NCBI GenBank assembly: GCA_026874595.1
Contig: CM049320.1
Location: 36,738,214-36,802,213 of the forward strand
Direction of reading: 5' to 3'
Length of the DNA: 64,000 nucleotides
Origin: Sipunculus nudus
Taxonomy: Eukaryota > Annelida > Sipuncula > Golfingiida > Sipunculidae
A program made the position numbers and the translations under genes. This document shows positions 1 through 12,399 of the stretch, piece after piece. The notes beneath the pieces are model-generated. The model was not told the DNA's origin, did no database searches, and worked only from the letters and a program-made list of their open reading frames with translations. How positions within the stretch are numbered: position 1 is the first letter of the stretch; the number at the start of each line of letters is the position of its first letter.

Positions 1-578
1 AGACAGGAACGTGTCCCCACTGTATCTACCAACGATACTTGGCATGCCACAAAAAACATAACCAGGGAGATCAAGGCTGTTTGCGCTGGCCCTAGGTACA
101 AGGAAGGTGTAACATGGCACCACGAATTGGCTGACAAAGCAGCAAGACTCATGTGAACTTGGCACTGAAAAATTGTTAGGGCCAGCCAGCAAAGCTCCGC
201 GATATCATGCTGAATACACTGGCTCATTATCAAAACTATCATGAGGGATGCAACGGGACCAGACGGTGTAGGTACGGTCCTCACTATGAGCCGTCAAAGG
301 TCACCTTAGCGGACCCTGTGGCGATCCAGCTGCTGAAGAAGGCCCTGCAGAGCACCCAGGTGTACAAATCACCTGAGGACTACGTTCACTGCATGGGCAG
401 TTATTGACTAGAATGAACATGTAGGACGTCCTGCAACATCCCTCAGAAGTATCAGAGACCAAACAAAGGCTCCTCGTCGTCAGGCATCCACGCTGATCAT
501 AAAGAGGAAGGAATACACCATGTGGCAAGATTTGTGGCGTCAATTCTCAACACAGCGGCTGTATGATCCAACACCGAC
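1..578 (+). pseudogene. Remnant of a repeated transposase-like gene
   Basis: A protein-like reading runs across this stretch if single-base frameshifts and stops are ignored. It starts with a D-T-W-H motif (about 38-49), continues through T-W-H-H-E-L-A-D-K-A (about 112-141), shifts frame near 147, and resumes as H-V-N-L-A-L-K-N-C and K-L-R-D-I-M-L-N. The longest uninterrupted part is 207-407, with H-Y-Q-N-Y-H-E-G-C and Y-K-S-P-E-D-Y. Stops lie at 168 and 405, yet the frame still reads sensibly to about 575. The D-T-W-H plus T-W-x-x-E-L-x-D-K layout resembles a widespread uncharacterised multi-copy family in invertebrate genomes that looks transposase-derived. The family recall is from memory. 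The decay is seen directly. The 5' part lies outside the window. Confidence 0.45.
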
Positions 579-3500
579 ACAATAAATCCGTGATGCCAGT
601 CATGAAACACAACGGCTCTTTTTAGGGCCAACCAAAAATTCCCGATCTGAGCCTGCATTCACATGCACAAATATAATAAAAATTATATACATATTTTAAT
701 TTCAAAGGTGGTAAAAATACATGCACCATATTTGCATAAAAAATAGCAAGACATAAACGAAATTATCATGCTAAAATTTCTTCTGCACTGTTACCACATG
801 TACAGTTTGGAAATATCGACATTTCATGAGCTACAAAAAATATTTCTTATAACATGTATACAATCATAATATATATCATATAATATCATATTTATAAAAT
901 CCAATTATTTATCAGTAAAAACGGGTAGATTCTTTATTCTCATAAATTCTGATCATGTCATTAAAACATAAATCACGTAATAATCAGCAATGCAATTCAG
1001 TCCCCCACAAGAAAGCTTGGTTCACACTCGCTCCCCTTGAAATCATAATGTAATTAATTTCTTTCTTTTTACTTTATCGTCAAGTCATAGACAAACACAA
1101 AATCACGCATTTTTCTGTTCGAGTATGTTTATGTCGCTTTACCAGAAATGTGTACATATAAAGTAAAAATGTATTATTTGACAAAGGCTAAAAAAGCACA
1201 GATTATTTAATATTTATTTTATTAGTTTTAGGCTTTTCATCACTGGTAGCAGGTTGCCTCCCGAACTCTGAGAACTGAAATATTGATAACAGAATTGAAA
1301 CGCTCGTCTCTCCATATCCCACTACACACTTACGCACTGACCTTCAAGCGTGTCACACTGTCGCATATCAAAACCGCAAAATCATATGAATTTCGAGAGC
1401 ACATCAAATAGGATACATCAAAGTGGTATACGTTCAGCCCCCTAGTTTTTTTTCATATTTGTTTCTATATAAACGTCTTGGCGACCAAAACTGGATTAAA
1501 ACTTCGTATTACTGCTTCTGTCCTGATGTCGTTAACGCCAACATTTTCTGCATTAAAACGACGTATTAAAAACATGCCACATGATACATATCACTTCAGA
1601 TATCTGCTTGAACTGTTTTAGGCCTACCTTTTACGTACCATACATGTTATAAATTCTAAAATGAACTAACTCAAGAAACGCGAGTAGCTTTGATCAGTCG
1701 TGCAGCAAGCCCTGGATGTCAACATGGGTTCCAATTTCCGGGTCACGGTAACCGGAAGGCTGACGTAATCCCATAAGCCCTGGGAACGATCGATTAAAGT
1801 TTCTTCACTTTGAAACAGTCAGGCATCCATTCATAAGGTTTACTTTTTGCCATTTAAAATGAAAAATATGCCTTTACTTTAGACTTTGTGCCGTGTGTAG
1901 GCCAACACGTGTAAAACAGGAAGCGTTCACACGTGCTTATTCGGGTAAATTTTGTAGAACACAAGCCGACTCCACCTATTTTTACCATATATGGTAGGCG
2001 TGCACTGCGCATGCGACCCGATCCGGCGGATCGGGTGTTGGGTCTTTAAGGGCCACCTGGTATCTTTGTATAGCCGTAGGTGTTAGTCATGAATATACAG
2101 GTTAACCTGGCATTATTCCCGGTATAATGTGATTCACAGACCTAATAATATTAAGTCCATAGTGTTTATGAGAAAATAATAAATATTTCTCTTCCAAAGT
2201 GAAGGTAAAATTAGGAAAAAAATTAAATGTTATTTTAATAAGAATACAAGATTGTCTAGCATAAGCGGCATCCTCGATGTCAGGCATAAAACAACCATTG
2301 TACCAGTCTAAACAGGACAAACAGTCTACACTGAATATAAGCTATAGGGGCAGTGATTTGATCATATATCATCGGGTATTTGTGATACAAATAAAGGTTG
2401 TAAATATCATGCCTAGAGCTGGAGTAAATATTGTCCCTTGTCTCATACAAGTGAGTTCTTGACATAAATGATTTCATATATGGCCTGATACCTACTTGGA
2501 ATACCAACGATTCATTTGCTATAAAAAATTTCGCCTGTTGATGCATTCGCGTCCATTCGCGTCTAATATCACATCAATTTACCTATATAAAATGAAAACA
2601 CATCATATAGTAAAATGATGTCTATTAAGACTGTTGATAGTTTATAGATTCAGTTTAATCAGCAGCAAAATAGTAAGAGGTAAAAAATAGTAAGTTAGCA
2701 TGCATTACAATATTTCTAACAAAATGGGTCACATATTTCACAGAATAATTATTCAAGCAATTTAAAAGTGTAATAGATGTGACACAGAAGTTTAATAACA
2801 TGATAAATATCTTTGTTGTCTGTGTGTATTATTTGTGTAAGAGTTTTGATATCAAGGACTTTGTGGACACCATTGATTTCTTGCACAAAAAGTGTTGCTT
2901 TAAAGAATGAATGACCTGCCATCTTTGGTATATAACTGTGCCTAACTAACATAGAAAGCCAATTATATTCAAGCTTTTCTTACGGTTTGGTCCATTCAGT
3001 ATCTTACTCGTATCATGTAGATGTGAACGCATGTCTGATATTTTCAGAGAGTACCGTCAAAACGTATTTAAGAATGTTGGGTGATGACGGGTGGATCTTT
3101 GGATTTATATGAACCGATATGACCAACCCTGAAGAACTTTCTGATAATGCTATAATTAATTTGTCACAATATTGCGGCCTTCGTTCCTTAATCGTTTTAT
3201 TTCTCTATTATCAAGGCGTCTTTGATATAAATATTATGCTGGATCCAACGTCTAAGAAGACGTTTTCATCAGTACACAATGTTATCGTCAGGGCATTCAG
3301 AAATACTCGAGGTATAGCCCGGACAAGTTAACAAATAGACAATTAATATACAAACACAGAACTCACGCTTATCTCAAAGCATTGGCCAGAGGTAATATGA
3401 ATGACGGCATTATTTATTTATTACGCATTCACTTGGTTCTCCCAACGAGCTTGCTTACCGGAGCATCCTGGCTTATTTTTATTATGGATTTAATTTAACA

Positions 3501-5739
3501 GAAATATTCTGCTTGCTTCTGCACGGGCTTATCTCAACGCACTCCACGAAAACCTTCTAAATTTAAAGAACAAAGACTTAAACATATATACAGTAGACAG
3601 ACCCTGCTATCTTTTCCGTGATGATAAGGCCGGAAGCAAGACACTAGCTGGAGACATACGTAGCTGCACAATCAGCATTTGCTGTGCGGGGCGTGGTATT
3701 TCAAGTGTAAAAAGGAAAAAAATGTCTTTTTATTAAATTATATTGAAATCTAACAGAGAATATCATTATAACAATCACTGATTTACCATTGATATATAAC
3801 CTGAAGACCTGATATATGTACCCACTTATGTACCCTCAAAATCTAAACAACAACAATTGGTACATCGAGCGAGTGGAAATTCTGATGTTTTTCTGATGAA
3901 TTCTGATTGAAACTTCAGATTGAAATATAATCTGAAGACCCTATATTGTTCTCAGTATCAATCTTTGAACTGTGGATAACAAACATCGACCCTTTCATTT
4001 TCTTTCGACGGTCGATTCTTTTGGCACGGATAACGTAAATGAAGACATACCAACGAAGTCACAGCTGGATGTCTTTTCAACTCAATGGGACAAAATAATA
4101 ACGATTTTATTTGCGCGACAATATCTCTTCACGAATGTCGGGATTTGGAAACACAAAGCCAACCAAGGACATGAATAATTAAGAGAAAGTAACGAAATAG
4201 ATGAAAAAATGTCTTCACAACATATGAAACAACATAGCACAGCGTCAGAGATCAATTTGCCAAATAGACTGTTTGCCCATCGTGCATGACCTCTTTTGAA
4301 TTGGGCTATAAATGGTCATAATGGTTGCAACATCAGCGGTGGTTGTATTTGCAAATTGTGGTTTTAAATGATAGATAATTATAAACATGGTAATTGACTG
4401 GAGAAGAACATGCTACACCACATTTTCATTTCTATTTTGCTTTCTTCAAAGTAGCGCTGACGTTTAAACTAAATGAACATAGATAATTCTTCATGCGGCC
4501 CATCCAATTGTACCATGGCTACCCGTTGTATAAGTTCCTTGGTTTCTTTCCTTGGCGTTTTGGCGCAGATGGTTTTGAATATTCATTATAACTGTTAGTT
4601 ATTAAGGTTTGACTTTTCTAGCATTTGCTACTTAGTACGTTATTTACGGTGTTCTTTAATATTCTTAATGTGAGACTGGTATTCAGAAATTAAGTAACAC
4701 TTTTATGGTGTGTGAATATATATTAATATATAATGTATCAATTGTATAATATTTGAAGTATTTGTGTATTTGAAGTAAAGCACCTTTAAATATATCGATA
4801 AACACATTCCAGGAAAAAACATTGTAAAAACAACAAGAAGGAAAACCCTACGTCATTTTATAATTTATCCTAGGTTTGCAGGTTTCCTAAAATGTTATAA
4901 CATTACACATTACAGTTCTTTCCATATGCATGATGTCATAAGATGTTGTCGTGAAAGTATTTCAGTCTGCCCCATAGGCTTATAGGAGCTGATGAGGTTA
5001 TTTCTATAATCATTTTAGGGTACTTTTGTGGGTTGATCTTCAAGGGCCCCTCTGAGGGCAAATAAAGGGATCGATTTAAAAGTTGTTTATATTTTCTTCT
5101 TTTTCTTTCTTCTGTCATTTTCTGTTGGCGCTAGGTCTCAAATATTGCTAATTTCCAAAAGCTGAAATTTAGGCATATCATTAATCCTTAGTCACCAATT
5201 TGCACCTGATATTTATTTTTGACTCTGCAGGTTGTACACTTCAGAGCAATCCCTATTATCGCTCAGTGGCGGATGTCGGGGGGGGGGGGGGGAGGGAGTG
5301 TTTGGAGGTCGAGGCTTCCAGCACTCGCTTGGCGGTTGCATATAACTAGTGTTTTAAGGAGCGGACGTACAATTAAATAGACCTTTACCATTTCATTAGC
5401 GACACCAATAGGCGATATTTAACATCTTTACGTTCGGGGTAGTACACGTCTATGGGTGTCAACGGCGGACACGCTTGTGTTTTCGGCCATGTGCAGCTCA
5501 AAAGTAGAGAAAACGTTTAAGAACTTTTTATTCATGAAATCTGAATCTCCCATATAAACCCAGTTGGCACAACACAGTTTGAAATTATTCTTCAAATGTT
5601 AAAAAAAATGTAAAAAGCATTAAAGTGTGAGTTTATAAAAATTCGTTATTATTCATATATTATTCGGAGAGTTGGACAACGGCTTGAATATTTCTCCAAT
5701 GTATTTCAGAAAGTAATTCACAATCTTGTTTCACAAACT
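579..5739. other. AT-rich stretch with no supported gene
   Basis: I see no exon with convincing splice sites and no recognisable protein over this 5 kb; the short open frames lack domain signatures. Local features are a 9-bp inverted repeat at 2016-2036 and a G-run at about 5279-5292. Confidence 0.6.
2016..2036. repeat. Perfect 9-bp inverted repeat (GC-rich hairpin)
   Basis: ACCCGATCC at 2016-2024 and its exact reverse complement at 2028-2036 are separated by GGC. The hairpin is GC-rich inside AT-rich DNA, and no gene is adjacent. Confidence 0.7.
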
Positions 5740-7215
5740 ATGGCAACCAGCTGGGGTCTTTATTCGCTCCCCGTTAGGCTTGATGTCCTTCTTCCAGTAT
5801 TGACCTGATGGTAAACCAGTCTATGTTCAGTAGAATTTTTCCATGTGCCTGGAAAACTGCCCTCGCAGTGCCCCTTTTTTTTAAAAGCTTGGCTTAATTT
5901 GGACCTGAAGAACTACCGCCCTGTCTCAAACCTTCAACTTGTCTCAAAGTTGAGGTAACGAGTGGCGAATCGTCAAATCTGTCAACATATGAAATGTAGT
6001 TTTGATCTGCCATTATGTCAGAAATGATATCCCTATCGACTCGTACGCTCGATAAAAACAGCTCTTCTTAAGGTACAATCAGATATCCTATGTAACATAA
6101 ACAATCGGAAGGTTACGCAGCTTGTTTTGATCAATTTTGGGCTGTATTTGACACAGTGGACACTAACATTTTATGTAATATAATGGATGAATCATTTGGA
6201 GTAACTGCTAAACCCTGGGATCGGTTACATTATATTTGCACCATCGCTCCAAAAAATAATCATAGGAACTAAGGCCTCTGACAAGTGGTGTTCACTCAAT
6301 ACTCTATTTTCAGCTTCATCAGTCATCTTTACAACAAGGGCCACGGTTATGCTAATTACCATCAAATATATGCAGGATGCGATCCTACTTGCTTTGCCAC
6401 TGAGATTGATTCTATGGAAAAATGCACCTAGGATATCAAAGCTTGGATGCAGAAAATGAAGCTTATAATGAATGATGTCAAGACAGGTTACATGGTTACT
6501 GGCAATAAAAAACAACTCGCAGAATGTGGTAAAATATCTAACACTATATGGAACAGTAGTATTGAGCCATCTGAGTTTGTCCGTAACCTGCTTGCATACT
6601 TACACGTCCATTGATGTGCATGTCAAGCAGCGTAAGCACAACTCCACGGCATTGGAAAAGTACGCAAATACCTAGTCCAGGAGAGTGCAGAAACGCTCAT
6701 ACATGCTCTAGTTTTCAGTCATTTTGGTTATTGCAACGCCATACTTGTTGGACTGCCCAGTGCCCACATCCAGAAACTTCAACGGGTGCAGAACTCAGCT
6801 GCCTGCGTGTTATCCAAAATATCAAAACGCGAGCATATGAAGCCAGTTGGCTCCCTCTTGCCTTTCAGATCAGATATAAGATATGCCTGGTGACTTTCAG
6901 TGCTCTGCAAGGTCACGGCCCATCTTACATCAAGGATATGTTGAAGATTACGGTCTGTCTATCCACTTCGCTCTTTTAACGACGTAAGGCCGGAGGTGCC
7001 AAGAATGAAATATTTCCTAAGGGGACCGAGCTTTCATTCCTGCTGCATTCTGGGAGTGGATTGCTCTGCCAAATTCAGTAAGACAAATTAATGACATTTC
7101 TTCCCTCAAGAAACACTTAAATTCACACTATTTTGCACTAGCCTTTACAGATAAGAGCCTTTGTGAAGCGAAATTGAATATTGTTTAAAGTAATAATTGC
7201 GCTATATAAATCTAT
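5740..7215 (+). mobile_element. CR1-like LINE, decayed reverse transcriptase and 3' end
   Basis: In shifting frames this reads as the ORF2 reverse transcriptase of a CR1/Jockey-group non-LTR retrotransposon. Near 5850-5950 it has W-K-x-A, then L-K-N-Y-R-P-V-S-N-L. Near 6130-6180 is the degraded L-V-L-I-N-F-G...D-T-V stretch that corresponds to the first catalytic motif region. Near 6700-6830 are F-G-Y-C-N-A-I-L-V-G-L-P and L-Q-R-V-Q-N-S-A, and near 6890-6960 the A-L-Q-G-H-G-P-S-Y-I block. These are standard C-terminal blocks of CR1-like LINEs. Many frameshifts and stops mean it is inactive. It ends near TTGCGCTATATAAAT (about 7197-7212), which resembles the short 3' tail repeat of this group. 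The 5' endonuclease part is missing, as is usual for truncated copies. Confidence 0.8.
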
Positions 7216-7329
7216 ACATGCATACACAGATGTATATATATATCGCCTCTTATCAAAAAGGAAACCTTGGTCCGATATACTTCCATTATTGCCACCTGTT
7301 ACAGGTTATTTCAAGTGTATTGTATGAAG

Positions 7330-7740
7330 GGACTATACTCATGGAACGGGAAGTCGATGCCCCGACTACAGATCGCCGCTCAGCTAGTTACCGATGCCTC
7401 AAGCAGTGACAGAGACATTAGAAGCCAGTGGCGCATGGAATCGACGAACCATTATAGTTGAGAGAACTGTGTGCAGTAATTATGAGTCTAAAGTCATTCA
7501 AGAAATAGGTTCGGGGCAAACACGTTCATGTGTGTCCGATAACGTGTCATCGGTAGCATATATCAATTATTTCAGGAGACTAAGCAAGTCGCTGACGGAT
7601 CTTGTACTGTCCCTATGGAGCCCTTGTCTGGAATTTGAAATTACCCTCGCGACCCGACAAATACAAAGCGTACAAAATTGTCATGTTGACAGAATGTCAA
7701 GACCGATTTCCAGACACGAGCTTAGGCTGTAACCAAAACA
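7330..7740 (+). mobile_element. DIRS-like RT/RNase H fragment, decayed
   Basis: The frame at 7394-7732 contains S-D-N-V-S-S-V-A-Y-I-N-Y, then S-K-S-L-T-D-L-V-L-S-L-W, then V-Q-N-C-H-V-D-R-M-S-R. The neighbouring frame upstream (7267-7461) has L-V-T-D-A-S-S-S. These match, in order, the RNase H region of DIRS-type elements: the T-D-A-S strand, the D-N-x-x-x-V-x-Y-I-N block and the H-x-D-x-x-S-R block. The two halves are in different frames, so a frameshift separates them. A Gypsy-type RNase H is the main alternative. No flanking repeat or recombinase gene is visible, so it is a fragment directly behind the CR1-like LINE. Confidence 0.5.
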
Positions 7741-9109
7741 ATTCAGCTTCAAAGAATCTGTTATCGGCCCCACAAATTCGCCAGATCTGCGTCTCTCACC
7801 AGATGGCGCTTTACAGTCAGTATTACGATCCGGTATTACAAGATGGATACAACATTTCAATCTTATACCAGAGTTCTCGATGTGTCAGAACACAAAGCAG
7901 CAACAATAATCGCACCACATTAGCCAGCTCAGGCATCTTATCGGATGCTAAATGATATAGCCATCGTACAGCCGTTGCTTATTCCATAAAACAAAAATCT
8001 CTGTCATTCCGCTCAGCTAGGCCATAGCGGAAACACTAAAAAACGCGAGCTGGAAATTTTCACCCTGGCGCGAGTATGGGAAGAAAAGTTCGATTAGCTA
8101 AAATGATTGGTTCGTGCACGCTAACAGTTCACTAACGCTTGGACAAAATTAACCCTGTTCCAGGACGACCGGATGACAGGGAAGCTTCAGGATTTCTGTC
8201 GAATAAATGTTTCTACGTTCCCAGCGACTGACTAAACAGTACTCTACTGGAAGTCTTTCTGTGTGATCTGTCCGATACTTCGCAAAGACCCAAATTGTTT
8301 TTTGATTCGACATTAGCCAGTATGTCAAGCATGTATAAGCCGTAGTTACCCTGCATTAAGCAGTGGATCCCGACATCACGAGACTGTGTCAGGCTTAAAT
8401 AAAGACTTGAATAACTTCTGCTCCTCACATCAAAGCTCTAATTGTACCCATCGCACAATTTCATGACATGTTCGTACTGTGGCCCACTTATGAACAGTTG
8501 AACGTGCCACGCGAGCGACTGAAAGCCGTGACACTTGTAGCACTGGTTGTAATGCTTCTTCTATCAAATACAGTATCGCTGGGCACTGAGTTTGATTCCT
8601 ATGCATGAACAGATCAGGGAATCCTCTTCTCTTCATTTCTCTACAGTTGGCATTTAATATTATCAAGCATTTTTATTGCATAATAAAGCTCATAGGTTTG
8701 CTCGTTATGACGGATTTTGTGTTTAAGAAAAACTGTTGTCAAATGAGCAATCCTATGGATATTGTACGACACCTGATGGAGTCATACAAACCTATTTTTT
8801 CCGGTGACTGGCCTGTTTCTGTAATTGTATTTTTTTGACATTTTATTGTAACTATAATCATGATCGGCGGAAGTCATCATGTAAAGGTAAGGCATTTAAT
8901 GTAATTAATGTAACTAATAAGGCTCCCACTGGGCTTTAGAAGTGTACTGACCATTTTTTGTATATACTTATTATTTCACAGTTGTTAATTTATTTTAAGG
9001 CTAGTATCAAATGGGTCTGCAGTAATGAAAGCAGACCATGACTGTGAGCAATGTCGATAGTACCTGGATATCTTTCCATTAATAACAATTCTATCTGTAT
9101 TAGCAGATT
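7741..9109. other. No supported feature
   Basis: The sequence immediately after 7740 may still be degraded retroelement. Beyond about 7960 I recognise no coding, RNA or repeat signature. The open frames here (for example 8430-8666 minus) show no family motif. Confidence 0.5.
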
Positions 9110-11110
9110 AATTTGTTAGACCACCAAATTTACGTAAAAATGATTAATTACAACGGTGAATTTTGCTTCCTTCATGTCCCTAATCCTAGCGCACCATATA
9201 ATCCTCTGTGTTTGTACTATAGAGGTTATATCGGGCAAACCAATTCCTTCATTTTCGTTGGCGATTAGAAGGAATTCATATTTAATTGTTGGCTTTTTTT
9301 CCATACCATGTGAAGTCAACAACACAATTTTTTACTTTCTTTACAAAGTTCGGAGGAGGTTCTAAAATATTTGAAACATAAAGTACTTTAGTGATGCCCA
9401 GCCTTTAAACAATTGAGTTTCTACCAAATATTGTCAATGCTCCCGTTTTCCACATATTAAACAGGACTACCAATTTATTTTCATGATTTCAAAATTGAGT
9501 GTATCCAAAAGTATCTTACCATAGGTGTACCAGATTCCCAGAATTTATAAAGCTTTTTCATGTAAATTTATCCATTTAATATCATCTTGTTCCGGGGTTT
9601 GGTTTTGGGGCAACCGAGCCAAGCGGGTTCACATTTACTGTAGTTTATTTTAAGAGATAAGATCAGTTCAAAACTATTCAGTATTTGTCTAACTTCTATC
9701 ATGGATTGTAGATCATTTTTAAAAAAGAATGTTTTGTCGTCAGCATTCATACATTGTTTTATTTCAACACAATAAATGTTTATACTTTTGACTTTGTTCG
9801 TTTGGCCTATTATTTATTGCTCATGCTTCAATAGATAATAAGAACAGGTATGGGGCATTAGGATCCCCTTGTCTAGTGCCTCTTTCCAACTTAAAATAAC
9901 CAGTGGTATAACCTTTATTAAAAACACAACTCTCCAGGTTATTGTGAAATACGGTAATCCATCTTTGAAATATATTCCCGAATCCAAATTTTTTTCAGAG
10001 TAACAGACTTGAAAATTTATTGAATCAAATGCAGCGACAAAGTAAACTGCAAAAATAATAGCTTTATTCTTTTCTATATGACAGTAATCTAATAGATCTC
10101 TGATAAGGCTACTGGTATCTGAAATTCATTTTACTTTAACAAAAACACTTTGGTCTTCGTCTATAAGTATAGAAAGACATTTCTTCAGACGTTGCGCTAA
10201 AAGTTTACTTAATATCTTAATATCCGCATTTAATAAACTGATAGGCCTCTATGATGATAATTACTGTTGTCTTTACCAGGTTTTTCTTTAGAGTTATTAC
10301 AGCTTGTCTGTGACTTGGAGTAAGTTACCCATCACAGAAACATTTATTAAAACAATTCAGAAGATCGCCACATAATTAATAAAAAAAAATCGATATAAAA
10401 TTCATTTGATAATCCCTCATTTCCAGGTGTTTTGTTATTTTTCATTTCTCCCAACACGTTTTTAATTTCATCCTTTGTAATTTTACTTTCACATGTATTA
10501 AACTCATTTTCTGGCAATGCTGGTACAATATTTTACACAGTTTCTTTCTGTTAACTTGATTTTTTTTTTCAAATATTTTTCCTGGTAATTTTTTTATTTC
10601 TATCATTGTATCATCAGGCTCCAAAACTTCAATGTCGTTTACTTCAAGTTTATTTATAGTGGTTTTCTTTATATTTCTTTTTCTCAGTGTTGTGGAAATA
10701 CTTTGTACTCCGTACTCCTTGTTCATAACAATCAACGCCTGATCGGTCTATTAACCCTTCTATCTACTACTCGCAAAACTGTTCCTATTGTTTTTTCCAC
10801 TGCTCATATGTTGCCAGACTTGTAGGTGTTTCTTTTCGAAGATTATTTTCCGCTTCCGCTATATTTTGTTCTAAGGTATCTAAATTCTTTCTATTATTCT
10901 TCTGTTTTCTTTTGAGTATTCATTTGTAATTTCCCTCATTCATATTTCAAATATTCCAACCAGTCTTTTTCATCCATAATATCTTTATTCTTTTCATGAA
11001 GTTTGATTACACTGTCTTTTAATAGCTTCTTATATTCTTTATCATTTAACAAAGAGTTTTTGAATTTCCAGTGTGTTGGACCAGGTATAGCATTAAGCAC
11101 AGACCCTACA
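9110..11110 (-). mobile_element. L1/Tx1-like LINE ORF2 remnant
   Basis: Read from high to low coordinates on the minus strand, the order matches ORF2 of an L1/Tx1-type LINE. At about 11100-10940 is the post-endonuclease linker (P-T-H-W-K-F-K-N-S-L-L-N-D-K-E-Y). At 10735-10442 is a lysine-rich linker with I-N-K-L-E-V-N. Near 10440 is K-M-K-N-N-K-T-P-G-N-E-G-L-S, an RT domain-0 motif. At 9750-9568 is the catalytic block N-A-D-D-K-T-F-F-F-K-N (ancestrally F/Y-A-D-D), with S-K-C-E-P-A-W-L-G downstream. At 9325-9116 is G-I-G-L-P-D-I-T and I-I-W-C-A-R-I. Stops and frameshifts are abundant. The change from F/Y to N before A-D-D, together with the lesions, shows it is dead. Confidence 0.8.
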
Positions 11111-11229
11111 GTACATGTAGACGAGGTTAATAAGTACTTGTGTTGGGTGGTAATATTTTTATAACATTGTAATTTATTAAGTATAATTAAAATTATGAAT
11201 TTCCAATATATGGCATTTATTTCGTTAAA

Positions 11230-11580
11230 AAGAAAATACCAACATAAAACAAAAGTCTGCAAGATATATAAATATTTATGTCTTATGTTAGATGTCAATA
11301 GGACGAGTGAAGGTAGTCTTTTCCTCAGACAATTTACATGACCATCCTCTGCAATAACTTGGCTTAACATTACAGCATTTATTAGATGACATGGTCTTCG
11401 AGAAACATTTAGTTTTTTTAATTTAAAAGCATTGCTCCATATGTGTTCATCATATGAAAATTGAATTAACAGTGCGTACAAATTACGCATATCGACCTTA
11501 TTCAATACTTGTGCACAGAAAATATACTGCAGAACCTTGTGTGAACTATAAAGGATTAAAAAGTGGTGTATTTTCCCCCT
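11230..11580 (-). other. Unrecognised open frame upstream of the LINE remnant
   Basis: A minus-strand open frame continues upstream of the LINE linker and reads smoothly through about 11580-11250, including V-L-Q-Y-I-F-C-A-Q-V-L, S-R-R-P-C-H-L-I-N-A-V-M-L and V-I-A-E-D-G-H-V. Composition is protein-like, unlike the low-complexity residues at 11250-11110 that join it to the LINE part. I do not recognise the family. It could be a captured host exon, a LINE ORF piece from another clade, or chance. No clear splice sites were identified. Confidence 0.25.
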
Positions 11581-12399
11581 TTTTTCTCTTTACCAAACAT
11601 CTCAGAGGATAATTGCTTTCTGACAAAAGCAATTATCTTTTTTTTCATCATATATTTTCTTTCTTTTCATCATCGAGATTAGGTTATAATAAATTATTTA
11701 CCGGAATGAAAGTACAAAACAAATCATAAATAAATTCACATGTTCCTTTACAAGTCTAGCATTAATTTCCTTTCACGTACTTACTGTTGACTATAATATC
11801 AAAACGGTTGTTATTTCATTACATTCCAATAATATAAATATTGTCAGACAGGTCAACAATATCCATTCATTTTGAAACATAATATAAATGTATGATTACT
11901 TTATTTTTCTCCGAAAATCTTGAACAAAATGGTAGAGTGATATTAGGTCACAGCTCCGTAGAAAGGTGTACTTATTTACATACATATATAGGTATTAACA
12001 TATTTTTAGAAAACCTTAGCTTTACCACACATATACAATATTCGCTGCTTGTAATAATATATACAAAAATACGTTTGGAGATACACATATAGAATTCTAC
12101 TCATTATCATTATGGAGGGAAATCACATCGCTATACAGTGGGTTTACATAAATGAATTATCCGATAAAGCAGATCTTATTTTTGATCATACACTCACGTG
12201 GAGCGTGTAGTGCTCGTGGTGCTCAATATCAAAGTACGTTCGTAAAAAGAATTTAAATAATATTAGCGAAACTTTTTTTTGTATCTGTTATTGTAAATGA
12301 TCCCGTCCGATTAAGAGACAGTAGTTCAAACGTATTTCGGAACATTCATAATAATATGTCGTCTTATATTTGCTATGAATATATTATCTTACCAGCTGA
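11581..12399. other. AT-rich spacer, nothing recognised
   Basis: Contains poly-T and poly-A stretches and no coherent reading. It lies between two L1/Tx1-like LINE remnants and may be eroded LINE or flanking DNA. Confidence 0.5.
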
